The translations under genes were made by a program, and so were the position numbers. Of a stretch of DNA of 64,000 nt, positions 9,456-19,097 are shown one piece after another (the first letter of the stretch is position 1; every line of letters starts with the position of its first letter). The DNA comes from Candidatus Rokuibacteriota bacterium (GTDB lineage Bacteria > Methylomirabilota > Methylomirabilia > Rokubacteriales > CSP1-6), in assembly GCA_030647435.1 (NCBI GenBank), contig JAUSJX010000134.1:27649-91648 (forward strand), written 5' to 3'. The notes under the pieces were generated by a model. The model was not told the DNA's origin. It did no database searches and was given only the letters and a program-made list of their open reading frames with translations.

Positions 9456-9791
9456 ATGAGGAGAGTCGGGCTCATTCGCATGCTGATGGCGGTCGTGGCG
9501 CTCACGATGCTCGTCCCGCATCCCGGATGGGCGCAGGAGCGGGTGTACGAGTGGGGGTGGGGAATGCATCCGATGTCGGGCCTCTGGGGCATCTGGGGGA
9601 TGGTCATGATGCTCATGATGCTCGTGTTCTGGGGCGTGGTGATCGCCGGCATCGTGCTTAGCATCCGGTGGCTGGCTCGCCAGGGCCGGGAGTCGAAGTC
9701 GGACCCGGCGCTCGAGATCCTCCGCCAGCGCTACGCGCGCGGTGAAATCAACAAGGAAGAGTTCGAGGCGAGGAAGCGAGATCTGAGCTGA
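9456..9791 (+). CDS. SHOCT-domain small membrane protein
   Basis: A 111-residue protein with a signal-like N-terminal helix, a Trp/Gly/Met-rich loop (WGWGMHPMSGLWGIWG), a second helix (about 50-70) and a C-terminal SHOCT domain of about 30 residues (DPALEILRQRYARGEINKEEFEARKRDL). The SHOCT motif part LRQRYARGEINKEEF is diagnostic. Such proteins are frequent next to copper and other metal-resistance genes, but their role is not established. A GGAGG-type ribosome-binding site (ggagggcgag) precedes the ATG. A related protein without the SHOCT part is at 24977-25156. Confidence 0.85.
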   Translation: MRRVGLIRMLMAVVALTMLVPHPGWAQERVYEWGWGMHPMSGLWGIWGMVMMLMMLVFWGVVIAGIVLSIRWLARQGRESKSDPALEILRQRYARGEINKEEFEARKRDLS

Positions 9792-9924
9792 TCGTGTAGC
9801 CCGCCCCATGCTCTTCTGCCACCTGGGGCACGGGAGTCACGGTGGGAGAGGACTGGATGAGGACGGCAAGGGGCCGGGCGGCGGCCATCGGCACTGATCG
9901 GGCCGAGAAGTGGAGGGAATGACA

Positions 9925-10185
9925 ATGCACCCGCTCCACCTGAAGGTCATGACATGGTCATTGGTGCTGTTCGGCGTGGTGACGTACGTTTTGTGTGTCT
10001 TGTACGGGTTGATCGCTCCGAAAGCGCTGCATGCGACACAGCTGCTCGAGTGGATGCTCCCTGGGTTCAAGTGGCTCACCCTTGGCAGCTTCTTCTTGGG
10101 CTTGGTCGAAGCTTTTCTCTACGGGGCCTACGTTGGGCTTGTGTTCACGCCCATTTACAACACCGTCCAGCGTCGGTTCGGGTGA
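9925..10185 (+). CDS. DUF5676-family small membrane protein (copy 1)
   Basis: An 86-residue protein with two strong membrane segments (about 8-28 and 45-70) and the family motif PGFKWLTLGSFFLGLVEAF. A homologue lies at 20209-20478 in the same island. The start at ATG 9925 is chosen because GGAGGGA ends six bases upstream. These proteins recur next to copper ATPase clusters; no biochemical role is known. It directly precedes the LOG-family gene, which begins at the adjacent base, so the two are probably translated together. Confidence 0.8.
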   Translation: MHPLHLKVMTWSLVLFGVVTYVLCVLYGLIAPKALHATQLLEWMLPGFKWLTLGSFFLGLVEAFLYGAYVGLVFTPIYNTVQRRFG

Positions 10186-10773
10186 TTGACAGTGAAGTTG
10201 ACGATCGGCGTGATGGGGTCGAGCGGCGGGGATCTCGCCGACGAGGTCAAGCTGCGCGCGTTCCGGCTTGGGGAAGCCATTGCTGAGCAGGGAGCCGTGC
10301 TGATCACTGGAGGTTGCCCCGGTCTGCCGTACGAGGCGGTCCGCGGTGCCAAGGCCAAGGGCGGGCTCGTCGTCGGAATCTCGCCCGGCCTGTCAATCGA
10401 CGAGCATCGCGGAAAGTACCGATCACCGGTGGAGGGCTTCGATGTCCTCATCTACACGGGCAGCGGCCTCATGGGTCGCGAGATCACGAACATCCGGTCT
10501 AGCGACATGGTCGTCATCGCCGGCGGCCGGACTGGAACCCTTGGGGAGTTGGCAATCGCCTACGACGAAGGCCGGCTGATTGGAGTGCTTACCGGAACGG
10601 ATGGCATCACGGCGCTGGTAGAGGAGATCATTCGCGTGAGCGGAAAAGACACCGGGGCGCGGGTGGTGTACGAGGACGATCCGGTTCGACTGATCGAGCG
10701 GCTGCTCATTGTCTACAAGACGGAGCACTTCCGAAAGCCCTCCTGTTTCTGCGACAGCCGGACGGAAGGGTGA
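10186..10773 (+). CDS. LOG/TIGR00725-like Rossmann-fold protein
   Basis: A 195-residue protein of the lysine-decarboxylase-like (LOG, SLOG) nucleotide-binding group. Visible motifs are IGVMGSSGG at the N-terminus, ITGGCPGLPYEAVRGAKAKGG in the phosphate-binding region (key part TGGCPGLPYEA), and GGRTGTLGELAIAYDEGR, which matches the family's GGxGTLxE active-site motif. LOG enzymes cleave nucleoside 5'-monophosphates to free base and ribose phosphate; whether this member does so is unknown. The C-terminus has a CFC motif. It uses TTG 10186 or GTG 10192. It lies in the metal island between DUF5676 and DUF2933. Confidence 0.8.
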   Translation: MTVKLTIGVMGSSGGDLADEVKLRAFRLGEAIAEQGAVLITGGCPGLPYEAVRGAKAKGGLVVGISPGLSIDEHRGKYRSPVEGFDVLIYTGSGLMGREITNIRSSDMVVIAGGRTGTLGELAIAYDEGRLIGVLTGTDGITALVEEIIRVSGKDTGARVVYEDDPVRLIERLLIVYKTEHFRKPSCFCDSRTEG

Positions 10774-10801
10774 ATCGGGGCGTCACCGCGGGAGGATGGA
10801 C

Positions 10802-11068
10802 ATGGGGACGGAGCCAGATCGGAAGCCTTGGTGGCAGACACGCGGCGGTGTCGCGCTTGTTGGGTTTGTGGCGATTGCGGGCTTCTTCCTGCTGACGGAA
10901 CACACCGCGCACGTCTTCGGTGTGCTGCCGTACTTGCTGCTCCTGGCGTGCCCGCTGCTTCACTTCTTCATGCATCCCGATCACCACAAAGGAGACGCGT
11001 CGGCGGGCGCGGATCACCACCAGCACCCGGATCCGAAGCCCGATTCCACGGATAGAGGCGAGCCATGA
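10802..11068 (+). CDS. DUF2933-family small membrane protein
   Basis: An 88-residue protein. After a short basic N-terminus there are two closely spaced membrane segments (about 15-33 and 38-55) ending in [12 protein letters not shown], and a His/Asp-rich hydrophilic tail ([11 protein letters not shown]). The core [12 protein letters not shown] is typical of DUF2933, which is common near copper-handling genes. The His-rich tail could bind metal; this is inference. Start ATG 10802 has a GGGAGGA site upstream. The stop overlaps the next start by four bases. Confidence 0.78.
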   Translation: MGTEPDRKPWWQTRGGVALVGFVAIAGFFLLTEHTAHVFGVLPYLLLLACPLLHFFMHPDHHKGDASAGADHHQHPDPKPDSTDRGEP

Positions 11069-11736
11069 GCGCGCAGATCCCAGCGTACGGCCTGTGGGGG
11101 TTGGCTGTCGTGAACGCCGCGGTGTTCATCATCTTCGCGTTCAGCTTCGCCAAGCCGCAATCCTCGAGAGACTGGCGGTCCTTTGGGGCGTTCAGCGGCT
11201 TCATCGTGGCGCTGTTCGCGGAGATGTACGGGTTTCCCCTGACGATCTTCTTTCTGTCGGGCTGGCTGCAGAGACGGTACCCTGGCCTCGACATCCTGTC
11301 GCACGACGCGGGGCATCTGTGGCCCACCGTGCTGGGTTTTCGCGGCAACCCTCACTTCGGCGTCCTACATATCGTAAGCAACCTACTAGTTGTCGCGGGC
11401 TTCGTTCTTCTCTCGGCGGCTTGGCAGGTCCTGTACGACGCACAGCGACGACACGGCCTCGCGACCACTGGACCGTACTCCTACGTGCGCCACCCGCAGT
11501 ATCTGGGGTTCATCGCCGTCATGGTGGGATTTCTCGTCCAATGGCCGACCATCCTGACCCTGGCTATGTTCCCGTTTCTGGTGCTGATGTACGTGAGGCT
11601 TGCGCGGGCGGAGGAGCGCGATGCGGCCGAGACCTTTGGCGATCTTTACAGACAGTACGCGGCGGTCATCCCTGCCTGGATCCCGAAACTGGGCTCACGG
11701 CAGGTGGGATCACCAAGCAAGAGGGCGCAACGATGA
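11065..11736 (+). CDS. Isoprenylcysteine carboxyl methyltransferase-like membrane protein
   Basis: A 223-residue protein with about five membrane helices. The C-terminal half contains [17 protein letters not shown], the S-adenosylmethionine-binding signature of the ICMT/phospholipid methyltransferase family, and a conserved [18 protein letters not shown] segment that follows it. Bacterial members are common beside copper ATPases, and their substrate is unknown. It overlaps DUF2933 upstream (ATGA) and copA downstream (ATGA), so it is part of the copper operon. Confidence 0.85.
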   Translation: MSAQIPAYGLWGLAVVNAAVFIIFAFSFAKPQSSRDWRSFGAFSGFIVALFAEMYGFPLTIFFLSGWLQRRYPGLDILSHDAGHLWPTVLGFRGNPHFGVLHIVSNLLVVAGFVLLSAAWQVLYDAQRRHGLATTGPYSYVRHPQYLGFIAVMVGFLVQWPTILTLAMFPFLVLMYVRLARAEERDAAETFGDLYRQYAAVIPAWIPKLGSRQVGSPSKRAQR

Positions 11737-14246
11737 CAGCTGAGGACGTGCAATCCGGCGCAACGGCGGTGGGTAGCGCGGCATCCAGCTTGCAGAGAGC
11801 GGATCTGCTTCTCTCCGGCCTCACCTGTTCTGCCTGCGTCCGGAGGGTGGAGGAGGCGATTCGGGGGGTGCCTGGCGTCGAGTCCGCGTCGGTCAATCTT
11901 GCGACCGCGTGCGCGTTTGTGAGCTACGACAGCAGCCGGACCAGCCTTGCGGCCATCCACGATGCGATCAAGAAGGCCGGCTATCGCGTCGGGCTCGGGC
12001 GCGCTCGCTTTCATATCAAAGGGATGACCTGCGCCTCGTGCGTGACTCGTATCGAGGGGGCGCTGAAGGCTACGCCGGGGGTGACTCGCGGCACCGTGAA
12101 TCTTGGCGCAGAGGAGGCGGAGGTCGAGTACGCCCTGGGTGCCACCGACCTCAAGACCGTGAAGGCGGCCGTCGCCTCCACCGGCTACGACGTGACCGAG
12201 GGGCCCCCGCCGAGCAGCCCGTCCGCCGTCGACCAGGAGGCCAGCGCCCGAGAGCACGAGTACCGCACGCTCATGCGCCAGTGGTGGTTCGGCGCGGCGG
12301 TAGGCACATTCACCATGATCATGAGCTATCCGTGGCTCTTCCCGGGCCTGGGCAGGCTGTTCCCCCGGGACAGTCACCGGCTCTGGTACATGTGGGCCGG
12401 CATGGGCGTCGCCTCGCTCGCGGTGATCCTCTACAGCGGGCGCCACTTCTTCACGGGCGCGTGGCAGGCCCTCAAGCACCGGTCGGCGAACATGCACACC
12501 CTGATCGCGCTGGGGACCGGGGTGGCCTGGATCTACTCGACCATCGCTTTGCTGTTCCCCGGCATGTTCCCGTCGCGCGAGTCTGCCGACGTCTACTACG
12601 ACGTGACGGTGGTGGTGATCGCGCTGGTGGACCTGGGGCTCGCCATGGAGCTCAAAGCGAAAGGGCGGACCTCGGACGCGATCAAGAAGCTGATCGGTCT
12701 CCAGGCCAAGACGGCGCGCGTCCTGCGTGACGGCCGAGAGCTGGACATCCCCGTGGAGGAAGTTCTTGTCGGCGATACTGTGGTCGTCCGGCCGGGCGAG
12801 AAGATCCCGGTAGACGGCAAGGTGGTCGAAGGGTCCTCCGCCCTGGACGAGTCCATGGTGACGGGCGAGTCGCTTCCCGTGGAGAAGCTGGTAGGCGACG
12901 AGGTGATCGGCGCCACGATGAACACAACGGGGGCATTCCGCTTCGTCGCTACCAAGGTGGGCAAGGACACGGCACTGGCCAATATCGTCCGGATGGTGCA
13001 GGACGCGCAGGGCTCCAAGGTCCCCATCCAGCGCATCGTGGACGTGGTCTCCGGGTATTTCACCCCGAGCGTGGCGATCCTGGCGATCCTCGGCTTCATG
13101 ATCTGGTACACGTTCGGGCCCGAGCCTCGAGTGGTCTATGGGCTCATCGTCGCTGTCACGACGCTCATCATTGCCTGCCCTTGCGCCCTGGGCATGGCCA
13201 CGCCCATGTCGCTGACGACCGGCGTGGGCCTCGGGGCGCTCAACGGCATCCTGATTCGGGGGGGCGACGCGCTGCAGTCGGCGGAGAAGCTCCAGACGGT
13301 GATCCTCGACAAGACGGGCACGATCACGCACGGGAAGCCCGTCCTGACCGATGTCGTGCTGGGGCCCGGCTTCGACGAAGCCACCCTGCTGCGACTGGCC
13401 GGAGGTGTCGAGAAGTCCTCCGAGCACCCTTTGGCGGCCGCCATCGTGGAGGGGGCCAAAGCCAAGGGGCTGGCGCTGCCGGACCCGTCGAGCTTCGCCG
13501 CCTTCCCGGGGCACGGGATCGAGGCGACCGTGGAGGGCCGGGTGCTTCTCCTCGGCAATGCCAAGCTCATGCGGGATCGCAAAGTCGCGCTGGGCGACCT
13601 TGAAGCCCGGGCTCAGCAGCTCGCCGACGACGGCAAGACACCGATGTTCGTCGCCATCGACGGCAAGCCGGCCGGCATCGTGGCCGTTGCCGACACCCTG
13701 AAGGCAGACTCCCTGGCAGCGATTCAATCGCTCAAGGACATGGGGCTCGAGGTCGTGATGATGACCGGCGACAACGAGCGCACAGGGAAAGCCATCGCGC
13801 GCCAGGTAGGCATCGAGCGGGTCCTCGCCGAGGTCCTGCCTCAGGACAAGGCCTTCAATGTCCAGAAGCTCCAGCTCGAGGGCAAGCGCGTGGCGATGGT
13901 GGGCGACGGGATCAACGACGCGCCGGCCCTGGCCCAGGCCGATGTCGGGTTCGCCATCGGCACCGGCACCGACGTCGCCATCGCCGCCTCTGACATCACG
14001 CTGATCAAGGGCAGTCTGGGCGGGGTCGTGACGGCCATCCGGATCAGTCGCGCCACCATGCGCAACGTCTACCAGAACCTCACCGGAGCTTTCATCTACA
14101 ACATGCTCGGCCTCCCCGTGGCCCTTGGCGTCCTCTACCCGTTCTTCGGCATCCTGCTCTCGCCTCTCCTGGCGGCCCTGGCCATGTCCTTCAGCTCGGT
14201 GACCGTCATCGGCAACGCCAACCGGCTCAAGCGCTGGAGGCCATGA
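11733..14246 (+). CDS. copA: Cu+-exporting P1B-type ATPase
   Basis: An 837-residue copper-exporting ATPase of the inner membrane. Two N-terminal heavy-metal-associated domains carry CSAC (Cys32, Cys35) and CASC (near residue 98). Eight helices follow. The A-domain has DESMVTGES; the transport motif ACPCALG lies near residue 480; phosphorylation occurs at the Asp of DKTGT near 525; SEHPL and [16 protein letters not shown] mark the ATP-binding domain. The C-terminal helices carry YNMLGLP and [12 protein letters not shown], which define Cu+-selective members. Start ATG 11733 overlaps the previous stop and its stop overlaps the cupredoxin start. No copper-regulator operator was seen close by, so expression is probably from a promoter further upstream. 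Confidence 0.96.
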   Translation: MTAEDVQSGATAVGSAASSLQRADLLLSGLTCSACVRRVEEAIRGVPGVESASVNLATACAFVSYDSSRTSLAAIHDAIKKAGYRVGLGRARFHIKGMTCASCVTRIEGALKATPGVTRGTVNLGAEEAEVEYALGATDLKTVKAAVASTGYDVTEGPPPSSPSAVDQEASAREHEYRTLMRQWWFGAAVGTFTMIMSYPWLFPGLGRLFPRDSHRLWYMWAGMGVASLAVILYSGRHFFTGAWQALKHRSANMHTLIALGTGVAWIYSTIALLFPGMFPSRESADVYYDVTVVVIALVDLGLAMELKAKGRTSDAIKKLIGLQAKTARVLRDGRELDIPVEEVLVGDTVVVRPGEKIPVDGKVVEGSSALDESMVTGESLPVEKLVGDEVIGATMNTTGAFRFVATKVGKDTALANIVRMVQDAQGSKVPIQRIVDVVSGYFTPSVAILAILGFMIWYTFGPEPRVVYGLIVAVTTLIIACPCALGMATPMSLTTGVGLGALNGILIRGGDALQSAEKLQTVILDKTGTITHGKPVLTDVVLGPGFDEATLLRLAGGVEKSSEHPLAAAIVEGAKAKGLALPDPSSFAAFPGHGIEATVEGRVLLLGNAKLMRDRKVALGDLEARAQQLADDGKTPMFVAIDGKPAGIVAVADTLKADSLAAIQSLKDMGLEVVMMTGDNERTGKAIARQVGIERVLAEVLPQDKAFNVQKLQLEGKRVAMVGDGINDAPALAQADVGFAIGTGTDVAIAASDITLIKGSLGGVVTAIRISRATMRNVYQNLTGAFIYNMLGLPVALGVLYPFFGILLSPLLAALAMSFSSVTVIGNANRLKRWRP

Positions 14247-14623
14247 TGAGCTGGGACCGGGTGCTCGTGAATGGGGTCGGCCTCGCGCTGATCGCCTTCA
14301 TCGTGTGGTTCTTCTGGCTCGTCAAGGCCAAGGGCGTACACGCCGCCGCCACGGTCGGCGGCTACCAGGAGCAGATGGTGCTCGTGAAGGGGGGCTACAC
14401 GCCGGACGTGATCGTGGTCGAGGCCGGCAAGCCGGTGCGCCTCAACTTCGTCCGCCAGGAGTCCGCCTCGTGCTCCGAGATGGTGCTGCTGCCGGCGTTC
14501 GGGAAGTCCGCGAAGCTCCCAGAGGGCGCGACAGTGCCCGTCGAGTTTCTGCCCAAGGAGAGAGGGGAGTTCGAGTTCGCCTGCCAGATGGGCATGTTCC
14601 GCGGGAAGGTCATTGTCGAATGA
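14243..14623 (+). CDS. Membrane-anchored cupredoxin-domain protein
   Basis: A 126-residue protein with one N-terminal helix (about 9-28) and a periplasmic cupredoxin_1-like domain. The domain reads [20 protein letters not shown] in its first strands, then [16 protein letters not shown] and a C-terminal [15 protein letters not shown] strand. Cys and Met residues in the SCSEM and CQMGM loops could form a copper site, as in similar proteins fused to or next to CopA. It overlaps the copA stop by four bases and is followed by the YHS protein, so the three probably act together in copper delivery or export. Confidence 0.85.
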   Translation: MMSWDRVLVNGVGLALIAFIVWFFWLVKAKGVHAAATVGGYQEQMVLVKGGYTPDVIVVEAGKPVRLNFVRQESASCSEMVLLPAFGKSAKLPEGATVPVEFLPKERGEFEFACQMGMFRGKVIVE

Positions 14624-14638
14624 GCAAGGAGGAGGACC

Positions 14639-14782
14639 ATGGCAAAGGATCCCGTGTGCAAAATGAACGTGGAGGAGAGCAAGGCCGCGGCGACAGCCAA
14701 GTACGACGGCAAGACGTACTACTTTTGCTCGGAGAGCTGCAAGGTCAGGTTCGAGAAGAAGCCGACGGAGTATGTCGGGTGA
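14639..14782 (+). CDS. YHS-domain small metal-binding protein
   Basis: A 47-residue protein made almost entirely of one YHS domain. It contains DPVCKMNVE at the N-terminus and YFCSESCKVRFEKKP at the C-terminus, with three Cys positioned as in YHS domains that bind metal ions next to copper ATPases. GGAGGA precedes the ATG by three to eight bases. The gene is shorter than most ORF cut-offs and easy to miss. It sits 15 bp after the cupredoxin gene in the copA operon. Confidence 0.88.
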   Translation: MAKDPVCKMNVEESKAAATAKYDGKTYYFCSESCKVRFEKKPTEYVG

Positions 14783-14794
14783 TCGTCTGAGGGT

Positions 14795-15298
14795 GTGGAC
14801 TCACCGCTGGATGGCAGCCCAGTGAAGCGGCTGGTTGATCTGCCCGAGATCAACGTGGCGCTCTTTGCGTTCTTGCTGAACCTCGTCTGGGAGTTCGGGC
14901 AGGTCCCGCTCTACAGGGACCTGCCTTCGCAGGGGCACTGGGCATCGATCAAGCTCTGCGCCCGTGCGACGCTGGGGGACGCCGTTATCGCTGTCGTGGC
15001 CTTCTGGGTTGTCGCTGCCGTGGTGGCGTCGAGGCGGTGGATCACGGCTCCATCAGCTGTGCACGTCGCCTGCTTCGTCGGCGTCGGCTTGGCCATCTCC
15101 ACGGCGCTGGAATGGATGGCGATACACGTCCAGGCGCGGTGGGTCTACGGGACATCAATGCCAATGGTCCCGGTTCTGCGGGTGGGTCTGGCCCCGGTCC
15201 TCCAGTGGGTCATCGTCCCGCCGCTCGTTGTGTGGTTCGTCAAGCGTCAGCTGGCAGGAACTCGTCAGAAGGAGGTCACCTATGCTCCACATCGTTGA
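14795..15298 (+). CDS. Hypothetical four-helix membrane protein
   Basis: A 167-residue protein from GTG 14795 with about four hydrophobic segments (25-42, 60-85, 92-112 and 125-150). I do not recognise the family. The conserved-looking NLVWEFGQVPLY motif in the first helix resembles uncharacterised membrane proteins of metal islands. It overlaps the DUF302 start downstream by 17 bases, which supports co-expression. Confidence 0.65.
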   Translation: MDSPLDGSPVKRLVDLPEINVALFAFLLNLVWEFGQVPLYRDLPSQGHWASIKLCARATLGDAVIAVVAFWVVAAVVASRRWITAPSAVHVACFVGVGLAISTALEWMAIHVQARWVYGTSMPMVPVLRVGLAPVLQWVIVPPLVVWFVKRQLAGTRQKEVTYAPHR

Positions 15299-15665
15299 GT
15301 CGCGAAAGCCGCTGGACCGCGTTGCCAAGGACCTGGAAGACGCGGTGGCACGGCACCAGTTCGGGGTGCTGGGCGTACACGACCTCAAGGCCACCATGGC
15401 CAAGAAGGGCGTGGACTTCGGCCCGGAATGCCGGATCTTCGAGGTGTGCAATCCACATCAGGCGAAGAAAGTCCTGGAGGCGAACCTGGAGATCTCCACG
15501 GCCCTGCCCTGCCGGATCTCGCTCTACGAAGAGGGCGGGGTCTGCAAGTTGGCGACGATCAAGCCCACGACGCTGATCGACCTGTACTCCACGCCCGGTC
15601 TCAAGGCCGTGGCCGAGGAGGTGGAGGCGACGCTCGAGGCCATCATGGCCGAGGCGGCCCGCTAG
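15282..15665 (+). CDS. DUF302-family protein (copy 1)
   Basis: A 127-residue soluble DUF302 protein without a signal peptide. Typical features are HQFGVLGVHDL near residue 25-35 and the central CRIFEVCNPHQAKKVLE, with the conserved CNP/CDP motif, then LPCRISLYEEG. The paralogue at 25186-25569 has exactly the same length and is clearly related. DUF302 proteins are widespread, often near thiol or metal genes; function unknown. AAGGAGGT precedes the ATG. It is followed by a Met-rich secreted protein, as in copy 2. Confidence 0.88.
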   Translation: MLHIVESRKPLDRVAKDLEDAVARHQFGVLGVHDLKATMAKKGVDFGPECRIFEVCNPHQAKKVLEANLEISTALPCRISLYEEGGVCKLATIKPTTLIDLYSTPGLKAVAEEVEATLEAIMAEAAR

Positions 15666-15811
15666 CGTATGGGATGTTCCTTGTGAGTCTCACGCGATCC
15701 CGGGGAAGGTGATGCGACCGCGGGGAGGAATACCGAAAGGAGGTGGATTGACGATCTACGCGATGTGACGGATGCCCTCGCATAACCCATGTTCACAATT
15801 GGAGTCGCGGA

Positions 15812-16123
15812 ATGAGACAGGTAATGAGAATCATAGTGATGGTGATGCTCGTGGTCGCCGTGGCGACGATGGGCTACGCTCAGACCGGAGCGATGACTCC
15901 TGAGCAAATGAAGATGATGAGCGGTCAGATGAAGATGATGGGCGACCAGATGAAGGGCGGAAAGATGACTGCCGATCAGATGAAGATGATGGCCGAGCAT
16001 ATGCAAATGATGGCCGATCGGATGAAGGATGGCCAGATGACCCCTGACCAGATGAAGATGATGAACGAGCACATGAAGACGATGGACGAGCATATGAAAG
16101 GCAAGATGAAGGGCAAGATGTAG
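15812..16123 (+). CDS. Met-rich secreted repeat protein (copy 1)
   Basis: A 103-residue exported protein. The signal peptide ends near residue 24 (VATMGYAQ). The mature part is built of short repeats of the type Q/H-M-K-M-M, for example TPEQMKMMSGQMKMM and DQMKMMAEHMQMM, giving about one Met in three residues together with Lys, Gln and His. Such Met clusters bind Cu+ or act as oxidation sinks; no family function is assigned. The protein at 25667-25981 is nearly identical. Sequences before and after the gene are also duplicated. Confidence 0.8.
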   Translation: MRQVMRIIVMVMLVVAVATMGYAQTGAMTPEQMKMMSGQMKMMGDQMKGGKMTADQMKMMAEHMQMMADRMKDGQMTPDQMKMMNEHMKTMDEHMKGKMKGKM

Positions 16124-16147
16124 TTGTTCGCTGAGACACACATTCGG

Positions 16148-16254
16148 GCGGCCCCTCGATGGGCGATGGCACTTCGTCTTTTGGGGGGCCGCTCGGTGTG
16201 AACATGCTTTCGACGGTTAGGAGCGAGTGTGAGAGGCTGACGTGCTGCGTCAGC
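16148..16254 (+). repeat. Structured 3' region duplicated at 26007-26109
   Basis: Two hairpins follow the Met-rich gene. The first pairs GCGGCCCC (16148-16155) with GGGGCCGC (16185-16192). The second pairs GCTGACG (16236-16242) with CGTCAGC (16248-16254) around TGCTG. The same region occurs behind the second copy with base changes on both sides of the first stem that keep pairing. It may be a terminator or an RNA processing element. The rest of 16124-16376 shows no gene. Confidence 0.55.
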
Positions 16255-16376
16255 GGCTGATTCCGAAGAGGTCTCGTCAAGAAGTGTGTAAACGAGATCA
16301 GGCGGCGGCCTTCGCGTTGCCCCGCTTCTCCCGCACTCCGTCGACGTACACGACCACGAGGAGGGGAGAGAAGGCC

Positions 16377-18994
16377 ATGAAACCGGACCGCGGGATCATC
16401 ATCGTCAGCGGCTCCAACGGACGGATCGGCGATGCCGTGATGCGACGGTTCGCCGGGCGCTTCGAGGACGTCGTCGGGTTCGACCGCAAGGCGCCCCAAC
16501 CGGCGCCGCCGGGCTGCGTGTATGCCTCCGTCGACATCACGTCCGACGAGAGCGTGCGGGACGGGCTCCGCACCATCCGTGACCATCACGGGGCGCACGT
16601 CGCCTCGGTGATCCATCTCGCCGCCTACTATGATTTCTTCGGCAGGCCGAGCCTAAAGTACGAGGAGATCACCGTCCACGGCACGGGTCGACTCCTGCGC
16701 GGGCTGCGGGAGCTCGGCTTCCGGGTGGAGCAGTTCGTGTTCTCGAGCACGATGCTCGTGCACCGGCCGGGGGAGCCGGGCGAGTTCCTCACGGAAGACT
16801 GGCCGCTCGAGCCGACCTGGGCGTACCCGGCGTCGAAGATCCGGACCGAGCAGCTCATCCGCGACGAACGAGGCGACATCCCGGCCGTGCTGTTGCGCAT
16901 CTCCGGCGTCTACGACGACCGGTGCCACTCGATCCCGCTGGCGCACCAGATCCAGCGCATCAACGAGCGTGACCTCACCAGCCGGTTCTACTCCGGCTCG
17001 ACTGCGCACGGCCAGGCCTTCATGCACATGGATGACCTGGTGGACGCCATCGAGCGCGTCGTCGAGCGCCGCGCCACACTTCCGCCGGAGCTCGCGCTCC
17101 TCCTCGGCGAGTCGGAGGCGCTCAGCTACGACGAGCTGCAGCACAGCATCGCGCGCCTGATCCGCGGCGCCGGCAAGGAGACCATCGCGATCCCCTCCGC
17201 GCTGGCGCCCCTCGCGAAAGCGGGCGCCTGGGTGCTGGACGACGTCCCCAGACAGGAGGGGTTCGTCAAGCCGTGGATGATCGACCGCGCGAACGACCAC
17301 TATGCGCTCGACATTACGCGCGCCCGCACCCTGCTCGGATGGGAGCCGAAGCGCTCGCTGCGCGAGACGCTGCCGCAAATGGTGGCGGCGCTGAAGGCCG
17401 ATCCGCTCGGCTGGTACCGCGAGAACGAGCTGGAGCCTCCGTCCGAGATCGAGAAGACTCTCGGGGAGTCCGAGGCGCCGGTCGCGGCGTCGCCGCAGGA
17501 GCGGCCCCCCGGGTCGCGGACGGAGCACGTCCACGAGTCGCCCGGGGCGCCAAGCCTCGTGAGCCCCGAGCCCACGCACCACGCCGGCCACGCGCCGTCG
17601 CACCCGCACTATCCGGCCCCGATGCCGCCTGGCGTTGGGATGCAGCCGCACAAGGCCACGGCGGCGGCTCCCGGCGATGCGACAATGGCGATGGCGCACG
17701 GCCAGGGTGCGCCCTGGGCGCACTTTGCCAACATGACGTTGGGCCTGTGGCTCATCACCAGCGCATTCGCGCTCGGGTACCGCAGCGCGGCGCTCCAAGT
17801 GAGCGACGTCGCGAGCGGCGCGCTCGTCATCCTGCTCGCCGCGCTCTCGCTGTCGCGCGGACCGTTCTGGAAGCTGTGGGCGCCGTGGGCAAACTCGCTG
17901 GTCGGCCTGTGGTTGCTCTTCGCCCCCCTCGTCTTCTGGGCGCCCACGGCCGCCGCCTACGCCAACGACACGCTCGTCGGCGCGTTGGTCGTCGTGTTCG
18001 CCATCCTGGCGCCGGGGATGCCGATGGCACCGGGGATGAGCATGGAGCCCGGCCCGGACGTGCCGCCGGGCTGGTCCTACAACCCTTCCAGCTGGCCGCA
18101 GCGGGCACCGATCATCGCGCTCGCGCTCGTCGGCTTTTTCCTCTCGCGGCAGATGACCGCGTTCCAGCTCGGCCACGTCGCCACGCTCACCGACCCGTTC
18201 TTCGGGATCGGCACGGAGCGCGTGCTGACCTCCGACGTGTCGCGCGCCTTCCCCATCCCCGATGCGGGACTCGGCGCCGTCGCGTACATGGTCGAGTTCC
18301 TGATGGGCTTCATGGGTGACAAGCGCCGGTGGCGGACGATGCCGTGGATGGTCACCTTCTTCGGCATCCTCGTCGTTCCGCTCGGCATCGTCAGCATCAC
18401 GCTGATCATCCTGCAGCCGCTCGCGGTCGGGGCCTGGTGCACGCCGTGCCTCATCGCCGCCGCCGCGATGCTTGTCATGATCGCCTTCACGCTCGACGAG
18501 GTCGTGGCCATGGGCCAGTTCCTGGTCCAGGCCCGCCGGGAGGGGCAGCCGCTGTGGCGCACGTTCTGGCTGGGGGGCACCCTGCGGGACCTGCCGGTTA
18601 CCGGTCCCGTTCGCCCCGACGTGGTGAGTGCCAAGGCAATGGTCTGGGGCGTGGCGATGCCGTGGAACCTGCTCCTGAGCGTGGGCCTCGGCGTTTGGCT
18701 GATGCTCGCGCCTTCGGTGCTTGGAAGCGCCGGCGGGGCCGCCCACAGCGACCATCTCGTCGGGGCCCTGATCGTGACCACTGCCGTGATCGCGCTGGCC
18801 GACGTGGGCCGCGCGATGCGCTTCATCAACATTGTCTTCGGTGCCTGGGTGATCGCCGCCCCGTGGCTTCTCGGCGGCGCCACGCCCGCCTCGAGGTGGA
18901 GCGACGCGACCGCCGCGGCGCTGGTGATCCTGCTGAGCCTGCCGCGGGCCCCGTGGGCGAGCGCTACGGCACGTGGGAGCGCTTCATCCGGTGA
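16377..18994 (+). pseudogene. NAD-dependent epimerase - SPW - vitamin K epoxide reductase fusion, frameshifted near its 3' end
   Basis: A three-part protein of about 872 residues. Residues 1-340 form a short-chain epimerase/dehydratase with GxxGxxG (Gly12, 15, 18) and YxxxK (Tyr150, Lys154). A Pro/His-rich linker (about 350-440) leads to SPW-type paired helices, then a VKOR-like four-helix domain with WCTPC (Cys688, Cys691), then another SPW unit. The natural end ERYGTWERFIR lies in a different frame and stops at 18994. A single missing base in the G-run near 18945 explains this and makes the original frame run on into the next gene. VKOR domains move electrons from membrane quinones to periplasmic thiols, which suits the redox theme. 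The break may be biological or a sequencing error. Confidence 0.78.
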
Positions 18995-19097
18995 CCCCGC
19001 TCCAGCGCGGCACGTCGCAGGACGTGGTCGGCAGTGCCTGCTGAGGCGCCCGGAGTCCAGGGATGACATCGTTGAACAACGCCGGAGGGTGAAAGCC

